DNA of 54,968 bases from an uncultured Oscillospiraceae bacterium. GTDB lineage: Bacteria > Bacillota > Clostridia > Oscillospirales > Acutalibacteraceae. The stretch covers positions 1 through 54,968 of the forward strand of contig CAUGOD010000020.1 of NCBI GenBank assembly GCA_959601025.1, read 5' to 3'. This document shows positions 27,382 through 36,842 of this stretch, in pieces. A program made the position numbers and the translations under genes. Position 1 is the first letter of the stretch. Each line of letters starts with the position of its first letter. Under the pieces are notes generated by a model. It made no database searches. It worked only from the letters and a program-made list of their open reading frames with translations, and was not told the origin of the DNA.

Positions 27382-27827
27382 CAGGGATAACCTCGCTTTC
27401 TTTCAGTTGTTACTGCCAACGGCGTTACCAATATTGTATGAGAAATCGCCCGTTGCCGCAAGCAACGCATATTAACATTTCTTAAAAATTTAATCTATAG
27501 TTGGTAAAATCGCCAGAGTTTCACGTCAGCAACATTTCCATTGAAATGGACATAAACATTATAGCTACAATTTCACCACCACTTCCCCTTTTTCTTTACT
27601 CGTTCAGTTGCTTCTCCCCCTATATAAAATTACACTTTCAATATCTTATCGGCCTTTTTGTCGGTCAACTAAACTTAACCAATATTAAAAACGCACGCTC
27701 CAAATCAGGGTTGGAGCCTACATTTTTGCTTTTCCATATTTAGCCATGGCTTTTTAGTGAAGTCGCCGAGATTTTTTCCAGCAACCCAGCAACACTTATA
27801 TTGAAAAGGGACCGAAAGGATTTTTTG
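27382..27827. other. AT-rich intergenic region
   Basis: About 450 nt of AT-rich sequence continuing the composition of the XRE gene. A hairpin (GCTCCAA / TTGGAGC, 27699-27719) followed by CTACATTTTT resembles a plus-strand terminator. The 80-residue open frame at 27501-27743 has no support. This may be the scar of an insertion. Confidence 0.35.
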
Positions 27828-27856
27828 TTGCCCCGGAACGGGGAGTATGCTATAAT
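27828..27856 (+). promoter_or_regulatory. promoter for ruvC
   Basis: TTGCCC, 17 nt and TATAAT, 55 nt before the ruvC start. It probably drives ruvC-ruvA and following genes. Confidence 0.75.
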
Positions 27857-27911
27857 TGATCAGATAGGGCCGTCGTGAACCGACCGGCGGCGGAAAGGAA
27901 GGAACCTCCCC

Positions 27912-28418
27912 ATGATTATCTTTGGAATCGACCCCGGCTATGCAATCGTCGGCTGGGGCGTCCTGCGGTATGAGCGGGGACGGTTCACGCCGCTGGCCTT
28001 CGGTGCGGTAGAGACTCCGGCCGGCATGGAATTTTCCCGCCGACTGGAGATTATCCACAGCGAGCTGACTGTCCTTTTCGCCCGGCATAAACCGGACGCG
28101 CTGGCGGTGGAAAAGCTGTATTTCAAAAACAACCAGAAGACCGCCATCGACGTGGCCCAGGCCCGCGGGGTGATCCTGCTCGCCGCAAAGCAGAGCGGCG
28201 TCCCCCTGTACGAATACACGCCGCTGCAGGTGAAGTCGGCGGTGACCGGCTACGGCAAGGCGGAGAAGCCGCAGGTGATGGAGATGACCCGCCGCCTGCT
28301 CCGGCTGGCCGCCGTACCCAAGCCGGACGACACGGCCGACGCGCTGGCCATCGCCATCTGCCATGGGCAGAGCGGCGGGACGGCTCTGAAGCGGCGGATC
28401 ATTCAGAGGCCGCAATAG
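27912..28418 (+). CDS. ruvC: Holliday junction endodeoxyribonuclease RuvC
   Basis: Resolves Holliday junctions after RuvAB migration. The 168-aa protein has the RNase-H-like core with catalytic Asp7 (IFGIDPGYA), Glu67 (AVEKLYF) and the C-terminal acidic pair in PDDTADALAIA. Ribosome binding site AAGGAAGGA. ruvA follows after 90 nt that include short ATAGGATAT repeats. Confidence 0.95.
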   Translation: MIIFGIDPGYAIVGWGVLRYERGRFTPLAFGAVETPAGMEFSRRLEIIHSELTVLFARHKPDALAVEKLYFKNNQKTAIDVAQARGVILLAAKQSGVPLYEYTPLQVKSAVTGYGKAEKPQVMEMTRRLLRLAAVPKPDDTADALAIAICHGQSGGTALKRRIIQRPQ

Positions 28419-28508
28419 GAAAAGGAAAACAAGGGTATAGGATATAGGAATATAGGATATTCAGAAAAAGCGGCCGGAATCGCCGCAACTCTGAGAGGAT
28501 GAAGAACG

Positions 28509-29114
28509 ATGCTGTACAGCCTGCGGGGAAAGCTGATCCATGCGGAGCCGCGCGTCGCCGTGATCGAATGCGGCGGGGTGGGCTTCCGGTGCCAGATCAC
28601 CATGACCACGGCCCGCGCCCTTCCCGCCCTGGGGGCGGAAGCGACGCTTTATACTATCATGAATGTACGGGAGGACGCGATCGAGCTGTTCGGCTTTGCC
28701 GAGCAGGCCGAGCTGGAATGCTTTAAACAGCTGACCGCCGTGACCGGGGTGGGACCCAAGGCGGGGCTGGCGATCCTTTCCGAGCTTTCGCCCGAGCGGG
28801 TGGCGCTGGCCGCCGCCGCCGGCGATTACAAGGCGCTGACCCGGGCGCAGGGAGTGGGCCCCAAGCTGGCCCAGCGGATTGTGCTGGAGCTCAAGGACAA
28901 GGTGGGGGCGCTGGCGTCCTCCGGCGGCGTGGAGCTGCCGGGCGGGGCCGGCGTGGTCTCCGCTGCGGGGAACGCCGCCGAGGCGGTGAGCGCCCTGTCG
29001 GTGCTCGGCTTCACGCCGGGCGAAGCCTCCGCCGCAGTCGGAAAGCTGGACAGCTCTCTGCCGGTGGAAACGCTGGTGCGGGATGCGCTGAAGCTGCTGG
29101 CAAAGCAGAAATAA
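28509..29114 (+). CDS. ruvA: Holliday junction branch migration protein RuvA
   Basis: DNA-binding tetramer of the RuvAB motor. The 201-aa protein has the N-terminal OB fold (MLYSLRGKLIHAEP), two helix-hairpin-helix motifs (TGVGPKAGLAILSEL and QGVGPKLAQRIVLELKDKV) and the C-terminal RuvB-contact domain after a Gly/Ala-rich linker. Confidence 0.95.
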   Translation: MLYSLRGKLIHAEPRVAVIECGGVGFRCQITMTTARALPALGAEATLYTIMNVREDAIELFGFAEQAELECFKQLTAVTGVGPKAGLAILSELSPERVALAAAAGDYKALTRAQGVGPKLAQRIVLELKDKVGALASSGGVELPGGAGVVSAAGNAAEAVSALSVLGFTPGEASAAVGKLDSSLPVETLVRDALKLLAKQK

Positions 29115-29153
29115 GGGGTCGTTCTACCGTTATGACAGAAAGGCGGCGTGAGG

Positions 29154-29537
29154 ATGGACCGGGAAAAGGGCATGGCGTATTGCGGGCTGGCGTGCGCCGT
29201 GTGCGGGCAAAACGACTCCTGCGCCGGCTGCCGGGATGAGGGCTGTCGGGACCGGGACTGGTGTAAAAACCGGCGGTGTTGTATAGAAAAAGGGTTTTCC
29301 GGCTGCTGGGAATGCCGGGATTTTCCTTGCGACAGCCCTATGCTTCAAAAGCTCCGGGTACGGGCCTTCGCCGCCTTTGCAGGGAAATACGGAGAAGAAC
29401 GGCTGATCGGCTGCCTGGAGGCGGGAGAGCGCGCCGGCCTTCGGTATCATTATCCCGGCGAGCTGGTCGGGGATTACGACGCGCCGTCCGATGAGGCGGG
29501 GATATGGCGGCTTCTTCTGGACAGTGAGAGAAAGTAA
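29154..29537 (+). CDS. DUF3795-type cysteine-rich protein
   Basis: A 127-aa protein starting MDREKGMAYCGLACAVC. It has about a dozen cysteines in its first 65 residues (CAVC, CAGC, CRDRDWC, RRCC, CWEC, FPC), as in DUF3795 proteins, which are predicted metal-binding. The function is unknown. The start at 29154 suits the AAAGGCGG ribosome binding site better than the GTG at 29148. It lies between ruvA and ruvB, an unusual position. Confidence 0.8.
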   Translation: MDREKGMAYCGLACAVCGQNDSCAGCRDEGCRDRDWCKNRRCCIEKGFSGCWECRDFPCDSPMLQKLRVRAFAAFAGKYGEERLIGCLEAGERAGLRYHYPGELVGDYDAPSDEAGIWRLLLDSERK

Positions 29538-29566
29538 CGCGCGGACGGAAAGGCGGAAAGCACGGG

Positions 29567-30595
29567 ATGGACAGCATGGAAATGGATTATGAAAACCGGG
29601 TGGTTTCCACCGAATACCTGCCGGAGGACGACGGGGATAATCCCCTGCGTCCCCGAACGCTCACGGAATACATCGGCCAGACCAAGGTGAAGGAAAACCT
29701 GAAGGTCTTTATCGACGCGGCCAAAATCCGCGGGGAGGCGCTGGACCACGTCCTGCTGTACGGCCCGCCCGGCCTGGGCAAGACCACTCTCTCCCAGATT
29801 ATTGCGAACGAGCTGGGAGTCAATATCCGTATCACCTCCGGCCCGGCGCTGGAACGGCCGGGCGACCTGGCGGCGCTGCTGACCAACCTCGACCCCGGGG
29901 ACGTGCTGTTTATTGACGAGATTCACCGCCTTCCCCGGACGGTGGAGGAAATTTTATACCCCGCGATGGAGGATTTCGCCATTGACATCATCAACGGAAA
30001 GGGACAGGGCGCGGCGTCCATCCATCTGCCGCTTCCCCGCTTTACCCTGATCGGCGCGACCACCCGGGCGGGCCAGCTTTCGGCTCCCCTGCGGGACCGG
30101 TTCGGGGTGGTTCTCCGGCTGGAGCTGTACACCCCGGAGGAACTGGGACGGATTGTGTCCCGCAGCGCCAAAATCCTCGACATCCCCTGCGATGGGGACG
30201 GGGCGCTTGAGATCGCGTCCCGGGCGAGGGGAACTCCCCGGATCGCCAACCGGCTGCTTAAGCGGGTGCGGGATTTCGCCCAGGTGATGAGCGGGGGCGT
30301 GATCACGGCGGATACCGCCCGGCAGGCTCTCGACCGGATGGAGGTGGACGAGCTGGGGCTGGACATGGTGGACCGCCGGATGCTGGAGGCCATGATTAAG
30401 CATTACAACGGCGGCCCGGTCGGGCTGGACACCGTTGCGGCGGTGATCGGGGAGGAATCGGTCACCATCGAGGATGTGTACGAGCCGTATCTGATGCAGC
30501 TCGGCTTCCTCAGCCGGACCCCGCGCGGGCGGGTGGTGCTCCCCGCGGCGTATGAGCACCTTGGCATCGACTACACGGGGCAGCTTACGCTGTGA
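29567..30595 (+). CDS. ruvB: Holliday junction DNA helicase RuvB
   Basis: AAA+ motor of branch migration. The 342-aa protein has Walker A GPPGLGKT at 66-73, Walker B LFIDEIHRL, sensor 1 LIGATTRAG, the arginine-finger region LRDRFG, and a C-terminal winged helix (FLSRTPRGRV). The next gene starts within its stop codon (4-nt overlap). Confidence 0.97.
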   Translation: MDSMEMDYENRVVSTEYLPEDDGDNPLRPRTLTEYIGQTKVKENLKVFIDAAKIRGEALDHVLLYGPPGLGKTTLSQIIANELGVNIRITSGPALERPGDLAALLTNLDPGDVLFIDEIHRLPRTVEEILYPAMEDFAIDIINGKGQGAASIHLPLPRFTLIGATTRAGQLSAPLRDRFGVVLRLELYTPEELGRIVSRSAKILDIPCDGDGALEIASRARGTPRIANRLLKRVRDFAQVMSGGVITADTARQALDRMEVDELGLDMVDRRMLEAMIKHYNGGPVGLDTVAAVIGEESVTIEDVYEPYLMQLGFLSRTPRGRVVLPAAYEHLGIDYTGQLTL

Positions 30596-31467
30596 GCGGT
30601 TTCCGCTGCCCGGTTTGCGGCGCGCTCCTCGCGATGACGGCGCGTGCTTACGCCTGCCCCGGCGGGCATTCCTTCGACCGTGCGAAAAGCGGGTATGTCA
30701 ACCTGCTGCTGCCGGATCAAAAGCATTCCAAAGCCCCGGGCGACAATCCGCTGATGGTGACCGCCCGGCGGGAATTTTTAGAAAAAGGCTGGTATCAGCC
30801 TCTCGCCGACGCCATGGGCGAACTGCTCGCGGCGCATTTGCCGGACGGCGGCCCGCTTACCGTGCTGGACGCGGGCTGTGGGGAGGGCTATTATACCGAA
30901 CGGTTCCGCACGGCGCTGGCCGCCTCCGGGCGGCCGTTCGTCCTGCTGGGGGTGGACATCTCCAAGGTGGCGGCGGATAAGGCTGCCAGGCGCGCCAAAG
31001 CGGCGGGTATCCCGTCGGAGGCTGTCCGGTACGCGGCGGCAAGCGTATTCCGCCTGCCGGTCCCGGACGGGGGCTGCGACGTGCTGCTCAACCTCTTCGC
31101 CCCTTTTTGCGGGGAGGAAATCCGGCGGGTTCTCCGCCCGGGCGGGACGCTGCTGCTGGCCGTCCCGGGGGAGGGGCACCTGTGGGAGCTCAAGGAAGCC
31201 GCCTACGACCGCCCTTACCGCAACGAGGTGAAGGATCCGGCGCTGGAGGGCTTTTCACTGATCGGCCGGTGGTCGGTCGCCTATCCGATGACGCTGAAAA
31301 ACACGGGTGAAAACCGGGACATCGAGAATTTGTTCCGGATGACGCCATATTATTATAAGACAGGGAGAACCGAGCAGGCGCGGGTCGCCGCATTAACGGA
31401 GCTGACCGTGACCGCCTCCTTCGAGCTGTTCGCTTATCGCCGCCTGGGGCCTGAAAAACGGCCTTAG
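30592..31467 (+). CDS. rlmA: RlmA-family 23S rRNA (guanine-N1) methyltransferase
   Basis: SAM-dependent enzyme that methylates G745 or G748 of 23S rRNA in the family. The 291-aa protein begins with a zinc ribbon (CPVC, CPGGH), then the conserved GYVNLLLP and KAPGDNPLMVTARREFL segments, then a Rossmann fold with motif I VLDAGCGEGYYT. The GTG start overlaps the ruvB stop by 4 nt. RlmA(I) and RlmA(II) types cannot be told apart with certainty; a Gram-positive enzyme would be expected to be the second, linked to tylosin-type macrolide resistance. Confidence 0.88.
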   Translation: MSGFRCPVCGALLAMTARAYACPGGHSFDRAKSGYVNLLLPDQKHSKAPGDNPLMVTARREFLEKGWYQPLADAMGELLAAHLPDGGPLTVLDAGCGEGYYTERFRTALAASGRPFVLLGVDISKVAADKAARRAKAAGIPSEAVRYAAASVFRLPVPDGGCDVLLNLFAPFCGEEIRRVLRPGGTLLLAVPGEGHLWELKEAAYDRPYRNEVKDPALEGFSLIGRWSVAYPMTLKNTGENRDIENLFRMTPYYYKTGRTEQARVAALTELTVTASFELFAYRRLGPEKRP

Positions 31468-31694
31468 GGGGGAGAAAGTCGTTGTCAACGCGGGGAATGT
31501 GGGTTCCGCCGCGCTGATATATCGTCGGCCGGTTCACGGAAGGAAGCGTGTTTGCGGCGGGCGGAATCCACGGTCGCCGTGGGTTTTGTGGGATGGAAAA
31601 CAGGCTGTGGGATAAAGGGTCTTGTCCGTCGGCGGCGGCGCGGCCCGCCTGTATTCCGGGGATGACGCCGCCGGGGAAAGGAAGATGGATTTTC

Positions 31695-33053
31695 ATGGGA
31701 AGACTGTTTGGTACCGACGGCGCGCGGGGCGTCGCCAATTCGGAGCTGACGTGTGAACTGGCGATGGCGATCGGCCGCGCCGCGGCGATGGTGCTCATCG
31801 AGGTGGAGCACCGCCGCCCCCGGGTGGTGATCGGCAAGGATACCCGCGTGTCCTCCGACATGCTGGAGGCCGCGATCGTGGCCGGTCTGTGTTCCGTGGG
31901 GGCGGACGCCGTCCTCCTGGGGGTGGTTCCCACCCCGGCGGTGGCGTATCTGGTCAAGGAATACGGCGCAGACGCGGGGGTGATGATTTCCGCCTCCCAC
32001 AATCCCTGCGAATACAACGGAATCAAGATTTTCAACGGCGAGGGCTACAAGCTTTCCGACGCGCTGGAGGAGGAGATCGAGGCCATTGTGCTGGACGGCG
32101 CGAAAACCCCGCCCTGCCCGACAGGCGGGGAGATCGGCCGGATCACCCGCTGTGAGACGGCGGTGGATGATTACGTCCGCCACCTGCTCTCCATTACCGA
32201 TGTGAGCCTGCGGGGGATGCGGTTGGCGGTGGACTGCGCCAACGGTTCCGCCAGCGCGACAGCCCGAAAACTGTTCTCCGCCCTTGGCGCGGACTGCGTG
32301 TTCCTGAACGACCAGCCGGACGGGGTGAACATCAACGCGAACTGCGGCTCCACCCATATTGAGCAGCTCGCGGAGTTCGTGAAGAAGCTGAAATATTTTG
32401 CGGGCGTGGCCTTCGACGGGGACGCGGACCGCTGCCTTGCGGTGGACGAACAGGGAAATCTGGTGGACGGGGATAAGATCATCGCGGCCCTGGCGTTGGA
32501 TATGAAGGAAAAAGGGGAGTTGGATGGGAACGCGGCGGTCGCGACCGTGATGTCCAACCTCGGGTTGTTCCGTTTCTGCGAGGAGCATGGCATCGCGCCG
32601 GTGACTACCAAGGTGGGAGACCGGTATGTGCTGGAGGAAATGCTGAAAAGCGGCTACGCCATCGGCGGCGAGCAGTCGGGGCATATCATTTTCCGCCGCC
32701 ACGCCACCACCGGCGACGGGCAGATGTCCGCCATCAAGCTGCTGACTATGTGCCGGGAGCGGGGACAGAAGCTGTCGGCGGTCGGCGGAATGATGGAACG
32801 GTATCCGCAGGTGATGATCAACGTCAAGGCGGACGCGGAGCAGAAGGCAAAATACAACGCCGATGCAGAGCTGGCGGCGGCTGTTGAGAAGGCGGGCGCG
32901 GGCCTCGGCCGGGACGGCCGGATTCTGGTTCGTCCCTCCGGCACCGAGCCCCTGATTCGGGTGATGGTGGAGGGCCGTGACTTCGACGTGATCAACAAGC
33001 TTGCGGTGGAACTGGCGGAGACCATCCAGACGAAGCTGGACGAGGGCCGGTAA
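31695..33053 (+). CDS. glmM: phosphoglucosamine mutase
   Basis: Converts glucosamine 6-phosphate to glucosamine 1-phosphate for UDP-GlcNAc synthesis. From the ATG at 31695 it is 452 aa and starts MGRLFGTDGARGVAN, as in the family. The catalytic phosphoserine is Ser101 in ISASHNP, the metal loop is DGDADR, the sugar loop GGEQSGH, and the phosphate-binding loop RPSGTEPLIRV. An open frame upstream to 31548 is rejected because it has no family similarity. Confidence 0.96.
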   Translation: MGRLFGTDGARGVANSELTCELAMAIGRAAAMVLIEVEHRRPRVVIGKDTRVSSDMLEAAIVAGLCSVGADAVLLGVVPTPAVAYLVKEYGADAGVMISASHNPCEYNGIKIFNGEGYKLSDALEEEIEAIVLDGAKTPPCPTGGEIGRITRCETAVDDYVRHLLSITDVSLRGMRLAVDCANGSASATARKLFSALGADCVFLNDQPDGVNINANCGSTHIEQLAEFVKKLKYFAGVAFDGDADRCLAVDEQGNLVDGDKIIAALALDMKEKGELDGNAAVATVMSNLGLFRFCEEHGIAPVTTKVGDRYVLEEMLKSGYAIGGEQSGHIIFRRHATTGDGQMSAIKLLTMCRERGQKLSAVGGMMERYPQVMINVKADAEQKAKYNADAELAAAVEKAGAGLGRDGRILVRPSGTEPLIRVMVEGRDFDVINKLAVELAETIQTKLDEGR

Positions 33054-33074
33054 AGCCGGCCAATCCCCAGGGAA

Positions 33075-33113
33075 AAGCAGCCCGCCGTCCGGCGGCCGGA
33101 CGGCGGGCTGCTT
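33075..33113 (+). terminator. strong hairpin after glmM
   Basis: A perfect 18-bp stem (33075-33092 with 33096-33113) around a 3-nt loop. There is no T-run after it (AACGAAG), so it may be an mRNA 3' stabiliser or a weak terminator. Confidence 0.6.
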
Positions 33114-33188
33114 AACGAAGAGAGCAGGCAATAACAAAAGGCAAGAGAAACAAGGCAGGAGAAACTGAGGGGAAGAGGGAAAGGCGAT

Positions 33189-34070
33189 ATGCGGGCGGCG
33201 ACCGGATGGAAGGACTATGAGCTGATCGACACATCGGCGGGCGAACGGCTGGAACGGTGGGGGAAGATTCTCCTGATCCGGCCCGACCCGCAGGTGCTGT
33301 GGGATACGCCGAAGAAAAGCCCGCTCTGGCGACAGGCGCACGCCCGGTATTACCGTTCTTCCACCGGCGGCGGGAGATGGGAACGGTATAAGCCCATCCC
33401 CGACTCCTGGCAGATCGGGTATGAGGCTCTGCGCTTCAACCTGAAGCCGATGGGCTTTAAGCATACCGGCCTTTTTCCCGAGCAGGCCGTCAACTGGGAG
33501 TGGATGACGGAGACGATTGTCCGCGCCGGGCGGCCGATCCGGGTGCTGAACCTGTTCGGCTATACCGGGGCCGCGACCCTTGCCTGCGCGGCGGCGGACG
33601 CGCACGTCACCCATGTGGACGCCTCCAAGGGGATGGTCGCGTGGGGGCGGGAGAATGCGGCGGCTTCCGGGCTGGCGGACAGGCCGATCCGCTGGCTGGT
33701 GGACGACTGCGGTAAATTTGCGGCGCGGGAGCTTCGGCGGGGAAACACCTATGACGCGATCCTGATGGACCCGCCGTCCTACGGGCGGGGACCGGGCGGC
33801 GAGGTGTGGAAGCTGGAGGAGCATATTTATCCGCTGATCGGGCAGTGCGCCGCTCTGCTGTCCAAAAACCCGCTCTTTTTCATCGTAAACTCCTACACCA
33901 CTGGGCTGTCCCCGTCGGTGATGCAGTATATGCTGGCCTCTCTGCTCGTCCCCCGCTTCGGCGGGGAGGCGCGGGCGGACGAGATCGGCCTGCCGGTGAC
34001 AGGCGGCCCGACGGCGGGGTTAACGCTCCCCTGCGGGGCGACGGCGATCTGGCAGCGGACGGAGAAATAG
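33189..34070 (+). CDS. class I SAM-dependent rRNA methyltransferase (COG1092-like)
   Basis: A 293-aa protein related to the RlmI/RlmK methyltransferase group but without an N-terminal PUA domain. The SAM-binding motif LNLFGYTGAAT and the catalytic-type DPPSYGRG are present, with THVDASKGMVAWGRENAA between them. The likely substrate is a base in rRNA; the exact target is not known. Ribosome binding site GGGAAAGG. Confidence 0.8.
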   Translation: MRAATGWKDYELIDTSAGERLERWGKILLIRPDPQVLWDTPKKSPLWRQAHARYYRSSTGGGRWERYKPIPDSWQIGYEALRFNLKPMGFKHTGLFPEQAVNWEWMTETIVRAGRPIRVLNLFGYTGAATLACAAADAHVTHVDASKGMVAWGRENAAASGLADRPIRWLVDDCGKFAARELRRGNTYDAILMDPPSYGRGPGGEVWKLEEHIYPLIGQCAALLSKNPLFFIVNSYTTGLSPSVMQYMLASLLVPRFGGEARADEIGLPVTGGPTAGLTLPCGATAIWQRTEK

Positions 34071-34117
34071 CGCCCGCCGATACAGGAATTGACCAATAAA
34101 AAGCGAGGAATTACCGA

Positions 34118-35995
34118 ATGGATATCATTACCGCGCGGGACGTGCGCTTTCTCTATGAAAACGGCGAGGCTGGGGAACAGACCGGGCAGAATGGAACGGC
34201 TGGGCAGGAAAACGCCCCGGATCAGCCGGTCATGGTGCTGGATGGGGTGGATTTGGCTATCCGGCAGGGCGAATTCATCGCGCTGCTCGGCCATAATGGG
34301 TCGGGAAAATCCACCCTTGCCAAGCATTTCAACGCCATGCTCCTGCCTACCGGCGGCACGGTCTTCGTACGGGAAATGAACACGGCGGACGAGGAATGGA
34401 AATACGAGATTCGCCGGACGGTGGGGATGGTGCTCCAGAACCCGGACAACCAGCTGGTCTCCACCATCGTGGAGGAGGACGTAGCTTTCGGCCCCGAGAA
34501 CCTCGGGATCGAACCGGCCGAGATCCGCCGCCGGGTGGACGACGCGCTGAAAACGGTGGGAATGTACGACTACCGCCTTCACGCGCCGCATAAGCTGTCC
34601 GGCGGGCAGAAGCAGCGGGTGGCCATCGCCGGCATCCTCGCCATGCAGCCCGACTGTCTGGTGCTGGACGAGCCGACCGCCATGCTCGATCCGAAGGGAC
34701 GGCGGGAGGTGCTGGACACCGTCTCCCGCCTGAACAAAGAGCGGGGGATGACGGTGGTGCTCATCACCCATTATATGGAGGAAGCCGCGCGGGCCGACCG
34801 CGTGGTGGTGATGGACGACGGGAAAATCCAAACGCAGGGAACGCCGCGGGAGGTGTTCTCCCAGGTGGAGGCGCTGCGGGCAATCGAGCTGGACGTTCCC
34901 CAGCCCACCGAGCTGTGCTGGGAGCTGCGCCGCCGGGGCGTTCCCCTGCCCGACGGGGTGCTGACCGCCGAAGAGTGCGCCGAGGCACTCGCGTTACAAA
35001 TGGGCCATTCCGGAGAAGCCGTCGGCCGGACGGAAACGCCGCCGGCCGGACAGGAGAACGGCGCGGACCAAAGCGTCGCCCCGCCGGTCATCGAGACCAG
35101 AGACGTAACCTATACCTATTCCCCCGGCACGCCCTTCCAAATGGATGCCATGACCGGCGTATCCCTTTCGGTGGAAAAGGGGGATTTCGTGGGAATTATC
35201 GGGCATACCGGATCGGGAAAATCCACTCTGGTGCAGCATTTGAACGGACTGCTCCGTCCGACGTCCGGCCGGGTTCTGCTGAACGGAAACGACGTCTGGG
35301 CCGAACCGAAAAAAATCCGGGAGATCCGCTTTCAGGTAGGGCTGGTGTTCCAGTACCCGGAGCATCAGCTCTTCGAGGAGACCGCCCGCAAGGATATCGC
35401 CTTCGGCCCGAAGAATATGGGGCTGCCGGAGGAGGAGATCGAGCGGCGGGTCCTCCGCGCGGCGGAATTCGTCGGCCTGAAGCCGGAACTGCTGGAGAAA
35501 TCCCCCTTCGAGCTGTCGGGAGGGGAAAAGCGCCGGGCGGCCATCGCCGGGGTGATGGCGATGCAGCCCGAGGTGCTGATTCTGGACGAGCCGACCGCCG
35601 GTCTGGACCCGAAGGGCCGGGATATGATCCTGGAACAGATCAAAGCCTATCAGCAGGAGACCGGCGCCACTGTGCTGCTGGTATCCCACAGTATGGAGGA
35701 TATCGCCCGGGTGGCGAAACGGGTGCTGGTGATGAACGGCGGCCGGGTCGCCATGTTCGACGAGACACCCGCCGTCTTTTCCCGTGCGGAGGAGCTGGAG
35801 GCTATCGGCCTTTCCATCCCGGCGGTGACACGGGTGTTCATGCTCCTGCGGGAGAAGGGATACGCCGTGGGGGACAATGTCTACACGGTGGAGCAGGCGG
35901 TCGGAAGGCTGCTTCCGCTGCTGGAGAAGGTTCCGCTGGGAGAGGCCCCTCTGGAGAAAGGACCTTTAAAGGAGGAGGAAAACACTCATGCTTAA
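34118..35995 (+). CDS. ecfA: fused energy-coupling factor ATPases EcfA1-EcfA2
   Basis: A 625-aa protein with two complete ABC ATPase domains. The first has Walker A GHNGSGKST near residue 58, signature LSGGQKQR near 162 and Walker B VLDEPTA near 185. The second has Walker A GHTGSGKST near 361, signature LSGGEKRR near 466 and Walker B ILDEPTAGLDP near 485. In most Firmicutes these are two genes. The joint (about residues 290-325) is Gly/Glu/Thr-rich. A segment near residue 25 (EAGEQTGQNGTAGQENAPDQ) looks like an insertion. It pairs with EcfT, which overlaps by 8 nt. Confidence 0.93.
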   Translation: MDIITARDVRFLYENGEAGEQTGQNGTAGQENAPDQPVMVLDGVDLAIRQGEFIALLGHNGSGKSTLAKHFNAMLLPTGGTVFVREMNTADEEWKYEIRRTVGMVLQNPDNQLVSTIVEEDVAFGPENLGIEPAEIRRRVDDALKTVGMYDYRLHAPHKLSGGQKQRVAIAGILAMQPDCLVLDEPTAMLDPKGRREVLDTVSRLNKERGMTVVLITHYMEEAARADRVVVMDDGKIQTQGTPREVFSQVEALRAIELDVPQPTELCWELRRRGVPLPDGVLTAEECAEALALQMGHSGEAVGRTETPPAGQENGADQSVAPPVIETRDVTYTYSPGTPFQMDAMTGVSLSVEKGDFVGIIGHTGSGKSTLVQHLNGLLRPTSGRVLLNGNDVWAEPKKIREIRFQVGLVFQYPEHQLFEETARKDIAFGPKNMGLPEEEIERRVLRAAEFVGLKPELLEKSPFELSGGEKRRAAIAGVMAMQPEVLILDEPTAGLDPKGRDMILEQIKAYQQETGATVLLVSHSMEDIARVAKRVLVMNGGRVAMFDETPAVFSRAEELEAIGLSIPAVTRVFMLLREKGYAVGDNVYTVEQAVGRLLPLLEKVPLGEAPLEKGPLKEEENTHA

Positions 35996-36803
35996 CGGAA
36001 TCACGATCGGCCAGTATTTTCCCGGCGATTCGCTCCTCCACCGGATGGACCCACGGGTCAAGCTGATCCTTACCTTTGTGTATATTGTCGCCGTGTTTGT
36101 CCCCCAGAACTGGATTGGGCTGGCGATCGCGGTCGGCTTCCTGCTGTTCAGCGTGATCGTATCCCGCCTTCCGGGGAAGCTGGTATTCAAAAGCGTCAAG
36201 CCGATTATTCCGTTGATTATTTTCACCTCGGCCCTGAATATCTTTTATGTGGACAAGGGCGTGCATCTGTTCGATTGGGGCTTTATCCATATCACTACCC
36301 AGGGGTTGATTACGGCGGCGTTCATCGCGGTGCGTATTCTCTGCCTGATCGCGGGAAGCTCGCTGCTGACCTACACCACCACCCCTACCGCCCTGACCGA
36401 CGCGCTGGAGCGGCTGATGAAGCCGCTGAAGGCGCTCCATCTGAACGTGCACGAGTTGGCGATGATGATGACCATCGCCCTGCGGTTCATCCCCACCCTG
36501 GTGGAGGAGACCGACAAGATTATGTCGGCGCAGAAGGCGCGGGGCGCGGATATGGAAAGCGGCGGGCTGATGCAGCGGGCGAAGGCGCTCATTCCCATTT
36601 TGATCCCGCTGTTTGTCTCCTCTTTCCGCCGGGCGTACGAGCTGGCGACCGCGATGGAATGCCGCTGCTACCGCGGCGGGGAGGGCCGTACCCGGATGAA
36701 ACAGCTTCATATGCAGGCGAGGGACGGGATCAGCCTCGCGGTGACGCTGCTGGTGGTCGCCGGGCTCTTCGCACTCAATTTCGTAATTCCCCCGGTGCTG
36801 TAG
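35988..36803 (+). CDS. ecfT: energy-coupling factor transmembrane protein EcfT
   Basis: A 271-aa membrane subunit that links the ATPases to substrate-binding S components. It has about five or six hydrophobic segments and two cytoplasmic coupling motifs (SAQKARGADMES and AYELATAMECRCYRGG, containing the family's Ala-Arg-Gly signatures). The S component is not in this window, so the transporter is probably of the shared, group II kind. Confidence 0.94.
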   Translation: MLNGITIGQYFPGDSLLHRMDPRVKLILTFVYIVAVFVPQNWIGLAIAVGFLLFSVIVSRLPGKLVFKSVKPIIPLIIFTSALNIFYVDKGVHLFDWGFIHITTQGLITAAFIAVRILCLIAGSSLLTYTTTPTALTDALERLMKPLKALHLNVHELAMMMTIALRFIPTLVEETDKIMSAQKARGADMESGGLMQRAKALIPILIPLFVSSFRRAYELATAMECRCYRGGEGRTRMKQLHMQARDGISLAVTLLVVAGLFALNFVIPPVL

Positions 36804-36842
36804 CGGCGGAGTCAAAGGAACGGAAAAAGGGAGGAAACGGCG

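Noticed and set aside
31548..31694. N-terminal extension of glmM
   Set aside because: The conserved GlmM start is at 31695 with AAAGGAAG before it; the extension has no similarity.
31485..33824. 779-codon minus-strand open frame over glmM and the next gene
   Set aside because: Spans two well-supported plus-strand genes and has no family features.
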